Notes: generated by a model from the sequence alone, not told the origin. A DNA stretch of 42,748 nucleotides from Lachnospiraceae bacterium (GCA_017482485.1 JAFUMV010000115.1:1-42748); one strand, 5' to 3'. Positions 8,297 to 17,169 are shown, numbered from the stretch's first letter. Translations and numbers: made by a program.

Positions 8297-10081
8297 ATGG
8301 CACGAAATAAATATGACGTGGATGAAGTTTTAGAAGACAAATTTGACATAAGCCAGTTAAAAAGATTGCTTGGCTACATGCGCCCTTATCGTAAGCGTTT
8401 TTTAAGCGTGGCATTTATGATGCTGTCGGCTTCGGCTTTCATCATGCTGATTCCTCAGTTTTTCATGAAAATTCTGGATGACTGCATTCCGGCAAAGGAC
8501 ATGAGGGGCGTGCTGTTTTACAGCGGTCTTACTCTGCTGGCCGCCCTTTACAGCGCTTTCAGCCTTCGCTACAAAATCAAGCATACAAACCTGATCGGCC
8601 AGCAGATCATTCACGATATGCGCACCGACATTTTTGAGCATCTCCAGGAGCTGCCCTTTTCCTACTACGATGACAGGCCTCACGGCAAGATTCAGGTTCG
8701 TGTGGTGAACTATGTCAACAGCTTAAGCGACCTGCTTTCCAACGGTATTTTGAACACCATTACGGATTTGTGCAATCTGGTGTTCATTCTCCTGTTCATG
8801 CTGCTGATTGATGTGAAGCTCACGCTGATTTGTCTCTGCGGCCTTCCGCTTTTAATCTTCGTGGTTATTTTTATCAAAAAGAAGCAGCGCAGCGCATGGC
8901 AGATTCAGAGCAATAAGCAGTCCAACTTAAATGCTTATATTGCGGAAAGTATCAATGGTATCCGGGTCACGCAGTCCTTCGTCCGCGAAGAGGTGAACAC
9001 CGATATTTTCAACAACTTAAGCAACAGCTACCGCAAAGCCTGGATGAAGGCATCCATGTACAATTTCATCATGGGGCCCAGCGTGGATACCATTTCCGCC
9101 ATCACCACCTCGGCCATCTATGTGCTGGGCATTCACTGGATGATGTCTCCGGACTCCACCATTACAGTAGGTGTGCTGGTGGCCTTTACCGCTTACATCA
9201 GCCGGTTCTGGCAGCCCATCAACACGCTGGCTTCGTTCTATAACAGCCTGCTGACGGCGATCTCCTATCTGGAGCGTATTTTTGAAACCATCGACGAGCC
9301 GGTTCTGGTTAAGGATGCGCCGGATGCGACCGAAATGCCGCCCATCCACGGAGATGTGGATTTTGAACATGTAACCTTCAGTTATGAACCCGGTATTGAG
9401 ATTTTAAAGGATGTCAGCTTTTCCGCAAAGCAGGGCGAATCCTTCGCCATCGTCGGTCCCACCGGCGCGGGCAAGACAACGCTTGTCAACCTGTTGAGCC
9501 GTTTCTATAATGTGGACAGCGGAAAAATCCTGGTTGACGGAAACGATATAGCAAAGGTGACCATCCACTCCCTGCGCACCCAGATGGGCGTCATGATGCA
9601 GGACAGCTTCATCTTTGCCGGCACGATCATGGATAACATCCGCTACGGCAACTTCACCGCCAGCGATGAGGATGTCATCCGCGCCGCAAAAACAGTCTGT
9701 GCCCATGATTTCATCATGCAGCTGGAAAACGGCTACCAGACACAGGTCAACGAACGGGGCAGCCGCCTCTCTGCCGGACAGCGTCAGCTGATTTCCTTTG
9801 CCCGGGCACTGCTTGCCGATCCGAAAATCCTGATACTGGATGAAGCGACCTCCAGCATCGATACGGAAACGGAAATCATCCTGCAAAAAGGCTTAAATGA
9901 GCTGCTCAAAGGCCGCACCTCCTTCATCATCGCGCACCGCCTCTCCACGATACGCAACGCCTCCTGCATCATGTATGTGGATAAGGGAAATATTCTGGAA
10001 AGAGGCACCCACGATGAACTGATGGCATTAAAGGGCGAATACTATCACCTGTATATGTCACAATATGCTTCTTTTGTTTAA
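8297..10081 (+). CDS. ABC exporter subunit, catalytic half of a heterodimer
   Basis: 594 residues: a six-helix transmembrane domain (about 40-330) and an ATPase (about 355-585). Seen: Walker A GPTGAGKT (about 387), the signature changed to LSAGQ (about 491), Walker B ILILDEATSS with the catalytic Glu (about 516), and the switch His in IIAHRLST (about 547). It starts 7 bases after the preceding gene and is plainly its partner: its Walker motifs pair with the partner's LSGGQ to make the one competent ATP site. A 7-base hairpin (CCGGGCA/TGCCCGG, 10097-10116) follows the gene but lacks a clear T tract. Confidence 0.92.
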   Translation: MARNKYDVDEVLEDKFDISQLKRLLGYMRPYRKRFLSVAFMMLSASAFIMLIPQFFMKILDDCIPAKDMRGVLFYSGLTLLAALYSAFSLRYKIKHTNLIGQQIIHDMRTDIFEHLQELPFSYYDDRPHGKIQVRVVNYVNSLSDLLSNGILNTITDLCNLVFILLFMLLIDVKLTLICLCGLPLLIFVVIFIKKKQRSAWQIQSNKQSNLNAYIAESINGIRVTQSFVREEVNTDIFNNLSNSYRKAWMKASMYNFIMGPSVDTISAITTSAIYVLGIHWMMSPDSTITVGVLVAFTAYISRFWQPINTLASFYNSLLTAISYLERIFETIDEPVLVKDAPDATEMPPIHGDVDFEHVTFSYEPGIEILKDVSFSAKQGESFAIVGPTGAGKTTLVNLLSRFYNVDSGKILVDGNDIAKVTIHSLRTQMGVMMQDSFIFAGTIMDNIRYGNFTASDEDVIRAAKTVCAHDFIMQLENGYQTQVNERGSRLSAGQRQLISFARALLADPKILILDEATSSIDTETEIILQKGLNELLKGRTSFIIAHRLSTIRNASCIMYVDKGNILERGTHDELMALKGEYYHLYMSQYASFV

Positions 10082-10165
10082 AATCATACCGCTGCGCCGG
10101 GCAAAGGCCTGCCCGGTAGGCAGCAATAATACTTAAATCTTTTTACTTAATTTATTTTAATCATA

Positions 10166-10195
10166 TTGACAAGCATCATGATTTAATGATAGTAT
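10166..10195 (+). promoter_or_regulatory. Sigma-A promoter for degV
   Basis: TTGACA (10166-10171), an 18-base spacer and TAGTAT (10190-10195) with TGn immediately upstream (10187-10189). The predicted start near 10202 leaves a leader of about 20 bases that holds AAGGAG. Confidence 0.75.
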
Positions 10196-10221
10196 GCAAC
10201 TGCGCATAAGGAGATTTTATC

Positions 10222-11058
10222 ATGATTAAAATATTAGTAGATTCCGCTTCCGATTATCCTATTGAGGAAGCTGTTGAAAAGGGGCTGATTTTTGTCCCCC
10301 TCACCATATTGATCGGTGGAAATAGTTATGCTGACGGCATTGACTTAAGCAGAGATTCCTTTTATAAAATACTGACAGAGAGCGGCGAATTTCCCAAAAC
10401 CTCCCAGCCCTCTCCCCAGAGTTTTGCAGAAATTTTCAAAGGAGCAAAAGAAAATGGTGACGAGATCATTTGTCTTTTGATTTCCTCTGCCCTTTCCGGT
10501 ACCTGTCAGAGCGCTCAGCTGGCAAAGAATATGGTAAATTATGACGGCATTTATATCGTGGATACGCTGGCAGCGACCATCAACATCAAGGTTATGGCCG
10601 ATTATGCAAGGAAGCTTATCAAAGAAGGGCTTTCTGCCGCTCAGATCGTTGAAAAAATCGAAACAGTCAAATCAAAAGTGAAGGTTATTGCTTCGCTTGA
10701 TACGCTGGAATATCTTCGCCGCGGAGGCCGCATCGGCCGTGCAGCGGCTGCAATTGGAGAAATGGCAAATCTCAAGCCCATCATTACCGTTGAAGAAGAG
10801 GGCGTTGTCGGCATATGCGGCAAGTGTCTTGGAAAGAATAAGGCCATCAATTTCATCCGCAAGCATATGGCAGAGGTTGAACTTGATCCCGATTTTCCGG
10901 TTTACACAGTTTACACCTACGACCCCACCAACTGTGAGATTTTTGAAGAGAAAATTGCACAGGACAACATTCATATTGACCAGAGAATGCAGATCGGTGC
11001 AACCATCGGCACTCATGTCGGCCCCGGAGCCTTCGGCCTTATCTATGTAAAAAAATGA
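10222..11058 (+). CDS. DegV family fatty-acid-binding protein (FakB-like)
   Basis: 278 residues, cytosolic. Seen: the family opening KILVDSASDYP, the central TSQPSPQSF and SSALSGTCQSA segments that line the acyl pocket, the TLEYLRRGGRIGR motif (about residues 158-170), and the C-terminal GTHVGPGAFGLIYVKK. Known: DegV/FakB proteins hold a fatty acid and present it to the kinase FakA for phosphorylation and entry into phospholipid synthesis. No fakA gene is in the window. The gene has its own promoter and terminator, so it is monocistronic. Which fatty acid it binds cannot be told from the sequence. Confidence 0.9.
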   Translation: MIKILVDSASDYPIEEAVEKGLIFVPLTILIGGNSYADGIDLSRDSFYKILTESGEFPKTSQPSPQSFAEIFKGAKENGDEIICLLISSALSGTCQSAQLAKNMVNYDGIYIVDTLAATINIKVMADYARKLIKEGLSAAQIVEKIETVKSKVKVIASLDTLEYLRRGGRIGRAAAAIGEMANLKPIITVEEEGVVGICGKCLGKNKAINFIRKHMAEVELDPDFPVYTVYTYDPTNCEIFEEKIAQDNIHIDQRMQIGATIGTHVGPGAFGLIYVKK

Positions 11059-11129
11059 ACCGTATGATCGCGGTGGAAAGCGCGCGCATGAAAATCTGCG
11101 CTTTCCGCACGTCACCCAATCATAAAAGT

Positions 11130-11170
11130 AGCGGCAATTGTCAAAAAATGCAACGATTGCCGCTGTTTTT
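11130..11170 (+). terminator. Intrinsic terminator after degV
   Basis: Nine-base perfect arms AGCGGCAAT (11130-11138) and ATTGCCGCT (11156-11164), then GTTTTT. A second stem lies just upstream (GGAAAGCGC 11075-11083 with GCGCTTTCC 11098-11106) without a T tract. Confidence 0.75.
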
Positions 11171-11249
11171 ATGTCTGCGCCGCTGCCGTTTCGTCCTTCG
11201 TAAGTTCCTTTGCCAGCGCATTTGAATCGGTTTTATTTTACAAAACATA

Positions 11250-11278
11250 TTGACATTCGGATGCATATTGAATATACT
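11250..11278 (+). promoter_or_regulatory. Sigma-A promoter of the metal efflux operon
   Basis: TTGACA (11250-11255), a 17-base spacer and TATACT (11273-11278). The predicted start near 11285 falls on the first base of the operator dyad. Confidence 0.85.
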
Positions 11279-11283
11279 AACAA

Positions 11284-11299
11284 TTGAACAGTTATTCAA
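11284..11299 (+). promoter_or_regulatory. ArsR/SmtB-type operator
   Basis: The dyad TTGAACAGTTATTCAA, of the form TGAACA-N2-TATTCA, matches the imperfect 12-2-12 operator known for SmtB/ZiaR/CzrA sensors. It overlaps the predicted transcription start, so bound apo-repressor would block initiation of the operon. Confidence 0.75.
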
Positions 11300-11318
11300 A
11301 TGTAAAAAGGAGGTATTC

Positions 11319-11696
11319 ATGCATACTCACGAATCCGATGATATTGTACAGCAGACAGTTCCTGCTGCAGCAGAGTCTTCCGCTGAGACGATTGACAAAG
11401 TCCGGGACGCGCTGCCGGATGATGAGATACTTTATGATCTGGCCGAATTGTTTAAGGTTTTCGGCGACACCACCCGGGTGAAGATTCTCTATGCGCTGTT
11501 TGAGAGCGAGCTGTGCGTCAATGACATCGCCCAGTGTCTGAACATGACCCCTTCCGCGGTCAGTCACCAGCTGCGCATATTGAAGTCCTGCAAGCTGGCG
11601 AAGTTTCGCAGAGAAGGGAAGACCGTTTACTACTCTCTGGATGATGACCACGTGCGCACCATGATCGCGCTGGGCATGGATCATATTTCCGAGTAA
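11319..11696 (+). CDS. ArsR/SmtB-family zinc/cadmium-responsive repressor
   Basis: 125 residues, winged helix dimer. Seen: an N-terminal His/acidic stretch (MHTHESDD), the DNA-reading region DIAQCLNMTPSAVSHQLRILKSCKLAKFRREGKTVYYSL, and at the C-terminus a complete D-X-H-X10-H-X2-E motif (DDHVRTMIALGMDHISE), the alpha-5 metal site of zinc sensors. The ELCVND segment has one Cys, so an alpha-3 Cys site is incomplete. The start at 11319 was chosen because AAAGGAGG ends 6 bases upstream; the upstream in-frame ATG lies within the promoter. Inferred: it represses this operon until zinc or cadmium binds. Confidence 0.92.
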   Translation: MHTHESDDIVQQTVPAAAESSAETIDKVRDALPDDEILYDLAELFKVFGDTTRVKILYALFESELCVNDIAQCLNMTPSAVSHQLRILKSCKLAKFRREGKTVYYSLDDDHVRTMIALGMDHISE

Positions 11697-11800
11697 CAGG
11701 TCACATGACAGACAGCCTGCTCTGCAGCGCCAAATTTATTGATCAGAATAAACAACGGGTACATTCCCGTATATAAAAGCATCATAAAAGGAGAACAATC

Positions 11801-12016
11801 ATGCAAAAGAAATTCAAAATTGAAGTAGACTGCGCAAACTGTGCAGCAAAAATGGAAAACGCAGCCAAAAAAATTGATGGTGTCAACAACATCACCATCA
11901 GCTTTATGACTCAGAAGATGGTTGTGGATGTAGATGACAGCCGCTTTGATGCCGTCCTGAAGGAAATCGTAAAGACATGCAAAAAGGTGGAGCCCGATTT
12001 CGAAATTTACTTATAA
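11801..12016 (+). CDS. Free-standing heavy-metal-associated (HMA) domain protein
   Basis: 71 residues. Seen: a beta-alpha-beta-beta-alpha-beta HMA fold with the metal loop DCANCAAKM (Cys about 11 and 14). A GGAG ribosome binding site precedes it. It sits 16 bases before a P-type ATPase that lacks its own N-terminal metal-binding domain. Known: HMA domains hand metal to, or regulate, P1B ATPases. Inferred: this is the detached metal-binding domain or metallochaperone of the pump encoded next. Confidence 0.88.
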   Translation: MQKKFKIEVDCANCAAKMENAAKKIDGVNNITISFMTQKMVVDVDDSRFDAVLKEIVKTCKKVEPDFEIYL

Positions 12017-12032
12017 AAGAGGTACCCGACAG

Positions 12033-13877
12033 ATGACAAAGAAGCAAAAGCGGGTTTTATACCGCATTATCCTCTCTGCCGTGCTGAGCATCGGAATCCA
12101 TTTCATTCCGGTCACCGGCGTCTGGCAGCTTGTATTGTTTCTGATTCCCTACCTGATCATCGGCTACGATGTCCTGCGCAAAGCGGTCATGGGCATCATC
12201 AACAAAGAAATTTTTGATGAAAACTTCCTCATGGCCATCGCCACTGTAGGTGCCTTCCTGCTCGGAAGCTACGCAGAAGGCGTTGAGGTTATGCTTTTTT
12301 ACCAGATCGGAGAGCTTTTCCAGAGCTATGCCGTAGGAAAGAGCCGCAAGAGCATTACAGAGCTGATGGATATTCGCCCGGATTATGCCAATATCGAACA
12401 GGATGGTCAGATCAGTCAGGTGGATCCCGATGAGGTGACTGTGGATGCTATCATCATTATCCGTCCCGGCGAACGGGTTCCTCTTGACGGTGTGATTGTG
12501 GAAGGCACATCCACATTAAACACCAGCGCGCTTACCGGTGAAAGCCTGCCCCGCAGCGTGTATCCCGGCGACAGCATCATCAGCGGCTGCGTCAACACCT
12601 CCGGTCTTCTGAAGGTAAAAGTGACCAAACCCTTTGAAGAATCTACCGTCAGCAAAATTCTGGATCTGGTGGAAAATTCCAGCTTAAAGAAAGCCAAAGC
12701 GGAAAATTTCATCACCAAATTTGCGCATTATTATACCCCGGCAGTCTGCCTCGGCGCTGCCCTGCTCGCCATCGTTCCTCCGATTTTTGTGGGAAACTTT
12801 TTGGAATGGTTCAGCCGTGCCCTCACGTTCCTGGTAATCAGCTGTCCCTGCGCTTTAGTCATCAGCATTCCGCTCTCCTTCTTCGGAGGCATCGGCGGTG
12901 CCAGCCGCAGCGGTATTTTGGTAAAGGGAGGCAACTATCTGGAAGCTCTGGCCGTTACCCGCACTGTCGTATTTGATAAAACCGGAACCTTGACAAAGGG
13001 CGTCTTTGCAGTGACATCCCTCAGCCCTGCCGAAGGCATTTCCCGGAAAGAGCTTTTGGAAACAGCAGCTCTGGCAGAAAGTTATTCCGGTCATCCCATC
13101 AGCAGGAGTCTGCGGGAAGCCGTGGAAACTGCACTGGATCCCCAACGCGTCAGCGATGTGGAAGAAATCGCCGGAAACGGCGTGGTTGCCAGGATGGACG
13201 GCAAAGCTGTGGCTGTCGGCAATGCCCGCCTGATGGAACGCCTGTCCATTTCCTGTCAGGAAAATAACGGCATCGGCACGGTTGTCTATGTGGCTGTGGA
13301 AAATCAGTTCATCGGCTCCATTCTCATCAGCGACCAGTTAAAGCCCGCCACGCAAAAAGCGATTTCCGGCCTGCAGGCACAGGGTGTGCGCACGGTCATG
13401 CTCACCGGAGATTCCTCTCAGGTGGCCAACGCAGTCGGCGCCCAGCTTGGCATCGATGAAATTCACAGTGAGCTTCTGCCCGCTGATAAAGTCACAAAAG
13501 TCGAAGCCTTTCTCTCCCAGAAGCCTGCCCGCTCCACGCTGGCCTTTGTGGGCGACGGCATCAACGATGCGCCCGTGCTTTCCCGTGCTGACATCGGCAT
13601 CGCCATGGGCGCCATGGGCAGTGACGCTGCCATTGAAGCCGCCGATATCGTTCTGATGGATGATGACCCGGCAAAAATCGCGCTGGCGATGCGGATTTCC
13701 CGCAAATGTCTGCGCATCGTCAAACAGAACATCGTCTTTGCTCTCGGCATCAAAGCACTGTGTCTGATTTTGGGCGCTGCCGGTCTGGCCGGCATGCAGG
13801 CCGCCATCTTTGCCGATGTAGGCGTTATGGTGCTTGCAGTGTTAAATGCAATGAGAACTTTAAAGGTAAAAGAATAA
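12033..13877 (+). CDS. P1B-2 type heavy-metal ATPase (Zn2+/Cd2+/Pb2+ exporter)
   Basis: 614 residues, inner membrane. Seen: the metal-binding SCPCALVIS in the membrane (Cys about 271 and 273), the phosphorylated Asp in DKTGT (about 315), the SGHPISRS His-Pro (about 354), GDGINDAP (about 507-514) and the C-terminal signature N-x7-K-x20-D-x-G (NIVFALGIK...ADVG) that defines the zinc/cadmium/lead subgroup. The first membrane helix begins near residue 8, so no N-terminal HMA domain is present; the preceding 71-residue gene supplies one. It is the last gene of the ArsR-controlled operon and ends at a strong hairpin. Role: ATP-driven export of toxic divalent metal. Confidence 0.95.
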   Translation: MTKKQKRVLYRIILSAVLSIGIHFIPVTGVWQLVLFLIPYLIIGYDVLRKAVMGIINKEIFDENFLMAIATVGAFLLGSYAEGVEVMLFYQIGELFQSYAVGKSRKSITELMDIRPDYANIEQDGQISQVDPDEVTVDAIIIIRPGERVPLDGVIVEGTSTLNTSALTGESLPRSVYPGDSIISGCVNTSGLLKVKVTKPFEESTVSKILDLVENSSLKKAKAENFITKFAHYYTPAVCLGAALLAIVPPIFVGNFLEWFSRALTFLVISCPCALVISIPLSFFGGIGGASRSGILVKGGNYLEALAVTRTVVFDKTGTLTKGVFAVTSLSPAEGISRKELLETAALAESYSGHPISRSLREAVETALDPQRVSDVEEIAGNGVVARMDGKAVAVGNARLMERLSISCQENNGIGTVVYVAVENQFIGSILISDQLKPATQKAISGLQAQGVRTVMLTGDSSQVANAVGAQLGIDEIHSELLPADKVTKVEAFLSQKPARSTLAFVGDGINDAPVLSRADIGIAMGAMGSDAAIEAADIVLMDDDPAKIALAMRISRKCLRIVKQNIVFALGIKALCLILGAAGLAGMQAAIFADVGVMVLAVLNAMRTLKVKE

Positions 13878-13883
13878 ACAAAA

Positions 13884-13923
13884 CGCGCAGCTGTGAAAAT
13901 CATTTGCAGCTGCGCGCTTTTCT
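13884..13923. terminator. Convergent bidirectional terminator
   Basis: Perfect 10-base arms CGCGCAGCTG (13884-13893) and CAGCTGCGCG (13907-13916), then CTTTTCTTT on the plus side and T-rich sequence on the minus side. It separates the metal ATPase from the convergent GH35 gene whose stop is at 13924. Confidence 0.85.
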
Positions 13924-15702
13924 TTATCCCAGATCCGGTTCATCCAACAGCAGAATCGAATCGCTATGTTTTCCTTCCGTTTCAAAAAGAATGATCTCAT
14001 TTTCCCCCTGATGAAGCAAGGCTCCGGGAACGTAAAGGCGCTTCTGAGGTCCCACTTCCCAGAATCTTCCCAGGTTAAAACCATTGACGAATGCGACTCC
14101 CTTTCCCCAGCCTGCAAAATCCAGGAACGTATCTTTCACCGTATCCACCTCAAACACAAATCGATAAAAGGCAGGCATTTCTTCCGTATAACCGGCATCC
14201 CATACAAGCTTTTGCAAATTGTCAAGGGGCAGGCAGTAACTCTTCCAGTTATGCTGTGAAAAACGATTGTTTAACAGCACACAGCCATCAATGCCCTTTC
14301 TCTGAAAATTCAGCATGGCGCCATAGTTGACACGTCCCTGATTTTCCACCAGAATGTCCATTCTTTTATTCAGACTGTCCATTGTTTCAAAAGAATGGTT
14401 TGCGCTTAGTCCCTCGTCTTGTGCCACAAACAGCTTCTTTCCATCCACATAACAGATGGCGCGGTCTGCCGCCTCAAAAAGCCGCACGCTGTTAAGCGCT
14501 CTTTCCGTATCCAGAACTGTCGAATAGAGAATATAACCGTAATCCTGTCCCAGCCGCTCCATGGAAAGAGGTGTCTTTGTCTCAACAGCCTCTGCGATGT
14601 CAGGCAGTGATTCCATCAGACCGACCTTTTTCTGCAGCATAATTTTCCCGTAGCAGGCAGCATCCCTTGCCGGGAAATCCTCCGGCTTTTTGAGCGCCGC
14701 AGCCTTTTGTTCCGGCAGATATTTCAAAATGACTTCCCGAAACTTTTTATACTTTTCCGTGATCTGTCCATCTTCAGTCAAAAGGGCATCGTAGTCATAA
14801 GAGGTCACATCCGGTGTCAGTTTATCGTAGAAATTGGCTCCGTTTAAAAAACCGAAATTGGTGCCGCCCTCAAACATGTAGATATTCACATTTCCTTCTG
14901 ACAGAATGTCCTCCAGATTTTCCACAGCGGTCTGCATATTTCCGTAATGCTTTTCTCCGTTCCAGGCATCAAACCAGCCAATCCAGAATTCGGCACACAT
15001 CAGAGGACCGCCATGATTGTACTGCTTTAACAGTTCAAAAGCGCCTTTGGCACCGGAACCGAAATTCGCCATCGGAAAAACCTCGGGAATCGCCGTGTTG
15101 CTGAGCATGTCGTGGGCCGGACCGTCAGAGGCAAATAAAGGAACCGTGATACCGCCCTTTCGCATCATATCCCGAATCTCCCTGAGATATTCTCTGTCGT
15201 TTCCAAAGGAGCCGTATTCATTCTCCACCTGCATCATCAGGACCGGACCGCCCTGATCGATCTGCAGCGGCGCAAGAACTTCCATCAACTTTTCATAATA
15301 GCGTCTCACATAAAAAAGATATCTCTCATCGCAAGTCCGCAGCTTTATGCCGTCTTCGGCCAAAAGCCAGGCCGGAAATCCGCCGAACTCCCACTCTGCA
15401 CAGATATAAGGAGTGGGCCGCAGAATCACCCACAGGCCAAGCTTTTGCGCCAGCCTCACAAATGCTGCAATATCCAGCATTCCGTGATATTTTTCCCCAT
15501 AAAAATCAAATTCTCCGCTCTTTGGCTCATGCAGATTCCAGGGTATATAGGTTTCCACCGTATTGCAGCCCATGGCGGCAAGCTTTGTGAGTCTGTCCTG
15601 CCAGTATTCCGGCAACACCCGGAAATAGTGAATGCTTCCGGATATGATCTGAAACGGTTCTCCGTTTAAGTAAAACTGATCTTTGATTTCAAATGCGCTC
15701 AT
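13924..15702 (-). CDS. Glycoside hydrolase family 35 beta-galactosidase
   Basis: 592 residues with no signal peptide, so cytoplasmic. Seen: the GH35 opening (FQIISGSIHYFRVLPEYWQDRL), the acid/base Glu in QVENEYGSFG (about residue 162) and the nucleophile Glu in MCAEFWIGWFDAWN (about 238), then the C-terminal jelly-roll region ending DSILLLDEPDLG. The start at 15702 was chosen because GGGAG lies 7 bases upstream; a TTG 18 bases earlier lacks a site. It lies 85 bases after the GH88 gene, probably in one operon. Known: the family removes terminal beta-galactose. Inferred: together with GH88 it trims imported oligosaccharides containing galactose and unsaturated uronate. Confidence 0.92.
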   Translation of the reverse strand: MSAFEIKDQFYLNGEPFQIISGSIHYFRVLPEYWQDRLTKLAAMGCNTVETYIPWNLHEPKSGEFDFYGEKYHGMLDIAAFVRLAQKLGLWVILRPTPYICAEWEFGGFPAWLLAEDGIKLRTCDERYLFYVRRYYEKLMEVLAPLQIDQGGPVLMMQVENEYGSFGNDREYLREIRDMMRKGGITVPLFASDGPAHDMLSNTAIPEVFPMANFGSGAKGAFELLKQYNHGGPLMCAEFWIGWFDAWNGEKHYGNMQTAVENLEDILSEGNVNIYMFEGGTNFGFLNGANFYDKLTPDVTSYDYDALLTEDGQITEKYKKFREVILKYLPEQKAAALKKPEDFPARDAACYGKIMLQKKVGLMESLPDIAEAVETKTPLSMERLGQDYGYILYSTVLDTERALNSVRLFEAADRAICYVDGKKLFVAQDEGLSANHSFETMDSLNKRMDILVENQGRVNYGAMLNFQRKGIDGCVLLNNRFSQHNWKSYCLPLDNLQKLVWDAGYTEEMPAFYRFVFEVDTVKDTFLDFAGWGKGVAFVNGFNLGRFWEVGPQKRLYVPGALLHQGENEIILFETEGKHSDSILLLDEPDLG

Positions 15703-15787
15703 AAAAAATCTCCCATTCAAAAATTTCAGCTGATGTCCTCAGTATACCTTGAACCTTCAGACCGGACAAGGGTAATTTTGTGTTATT

Positions 15788-16909
15788 TTACCAGATGAAA
15801 ATTTCCTGGTCTGTCAGCTTCCAGATCGCCTCAATGAAATAGTAGTCACCGTAAATGATGGTAAACTCATGCTCTTTATCATGATAAGCAGCCGTACATT
15901 TTTCCAGGATGTTATCGCAGTTGTCATCCCAGTTGCAGCGCTTCTCATACAGCGCTTTCAGCAGTCTGAGCGCTGCATCATGATATACGTGTGCTTCATT
16001 CTCAGAAACCTTCCTGGCGATTTCCAGAAGGCCACAGGCTGCAATCGCTGCTGCGGTGGAATCCTCCCAGGCAGGCTCGGCCGGCTGGCGGAAGTCCACA
16101 GGAATCAGGCCGCTTTCAGGAATGTTCGCAATAAAATAATGTGCCACGCGCTTGGATGCGTTTAAGTACTTCTCATTTCCGGTATGTAAATAGCTTAACA
16201 TAAAGCCGTAGAGCGCCCATGCCTGCCCTCTGGTCCAGGAAGAGCCCACACCATATCCCTGTCCGCCGAAGGACTGAATAAATTCGCCTGTGACCGCGTT
16301 AAATTCCACGATGTGATTTACAGAGCCGTCAGGACGAATGAAATATTTTTCTGCGGTGTCCGCATGCATGGTAGCAATCTGTAAAAATCTGGGATCCCTG
16401 GTTTCCTCATAAGCCCAGTACAAAAGCGGCAGATTCATCATGCAGTCGATGATCGCCCAGCCGGCCCTGCTTCCGTCTCCCTTGTCATTCCAGGCACGGA
16501 TAAAACGGCCCACCGGATTGAACCTGCCGGCCAGATCGCATGCGGCCCGCATCCCTCTGTTTTTGCTCTCTTCCCTTCCGGTCAGACGATAGTCTGCAAC
16601 TGCTGTCGGCAGCCACCGAAAACCGCTGTCGTGATCCATACCGCCGTTGATCATCAGATTTGCATCCTGCTTCTTTTCCAGCTCTTTCGCAGTTTCCATA
16701 TAAATGGAATCGCCTGTGGCATGATAAAGCTGCCACATGATACCGCCCCAGAAGCCGTTGGTCCACCAGCAGATTTTCTCTCCTGACCAGTCATCAAAGA
16801 CACCATTTACCGTCTTATAGGGAATTTTCCCCTGAGAACGCTCTGTTACCAGACGCATTTTCCTCTTGATTTTGTCTGATGCTTCCTGAATCCATAACTG
16901 TTCCTGCAT
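15788..16909 (-). CDS. GH88 unsaturated glucuronyl hydrolase
   Basis: 373 residues, cytoplasmic, (alpha/alpha)6 barrel. Seen: NGGMDHDSGF with catalytic Asp about 94, and WAIIDCMMNLPLLYWA with Asp about 155; their 61-residue spacing equals that of Asp88/Asp149 in the Bacillus GL1 enzyme. WTRGQAWALYGF is also typical. Known: GH88 hydrates the 4,5-unsaturated uronic acid that polysaccharide lyases leave at the non-reducing end, releasing the sugar. GH105 is a relative, but the MDHDSGF motif favours GH88. AAGGAG precedes the start. The gene is divergent from an AraC regulator, and a dyad lies over its promoter. No lyase or transporter is nearby. Confidence 0.9.
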   Translation of the reverse strand: MQEQLWIQEASDKIKRKMRLVTERSQGKIPYKTVNGVFDDWSGEKICWWTNGFWGGIMWQLYHATGDSIYMETAKELEKKQDANLMINGGMDHDSGFRWLPTAVADYRLTGREESKNRGMRAACDLAGRFNPVGRFIRAWNDKGDGSRAGWAIIDCMMNLPLLYWAYEETRDPRFLQIATMHADTAEKYFIRPDGSVNHIVEFNAVTGEFIQSFGGQGYGVGSSWTRGQAWALYGFMLSYLHTGNEKYLNASKRVAHYFIANIPESGLIPVDFRQPAEPAWEDSTAAAIAACGLLEIARKVSENEAHVYHDAALRLLKALYEKRCNWDDNCDNILEKCTAAYHDKEHEFTIIYGDYYFIEAIWKLTDQEIFIW

Positions 16910-16941
16910 ATTATTTTTCTCCTTTTCAAAGCGATTGCTGA

Positions 16942-16971
16942 CTTATCGTCACCGTGAAGGGTAACGATAAG
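16942..16971 (-). promoter_or_regulatory. Dyad (candidate operator) upstream of the GH88-GH35 operon
   Basis: Twelve-base arms with one mismatch (16942-16953 and 16960-16971; outer halves CTTATCGT and ACGATAAG) around a 6-base centre. It covers the proposed -10 of the GH88 promoter and the start region. No T tract follows, so it does not look like a terminator. Confidence 0.6.
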
Positions 16972-16992
16972 CCGCGTTTATTTCATTTTCAA
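16964..16992 (-). promoter_or_regulatory. Probable promoter of the GH88-GH35 operon
   Basis: On the minus strand TTGAAA (16992-16987), a 17-base spacer and TATCGT (16969-16964). The -10 is imperfect, which would suit an activated or tightly controlled promoter. Confidence 0.45.
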
Positions 16993-17002
16993 GTCTATCA
17001 GT

Positions 17003-17031
17003 TTGACTTCCCTGCGTGAATATCTTATAAT
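17003..17031 (+). promoter_or_regulatory. Sigma-A promoter of the AraC-family regulator
   Basis: TTGACT (17003-17008), a 17-base spacer and a perfect TATAAT (17026-17031). The predicted leader is about 130 bases before the GTG start at 17170. Confidence 0.75.
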
Positions 17032-17169
17032 GTCAATAACTAACCTTTTCTGCTGACATTTTTCTGTTATCGCTACTGGAATCCACAAATATCTTCCCAG
17101 AGGGCGATATTTTATTGATTGTAACCGTTCAGCTAATTTAACTCTGCCCTGACACAAAGGAGTAAAACT

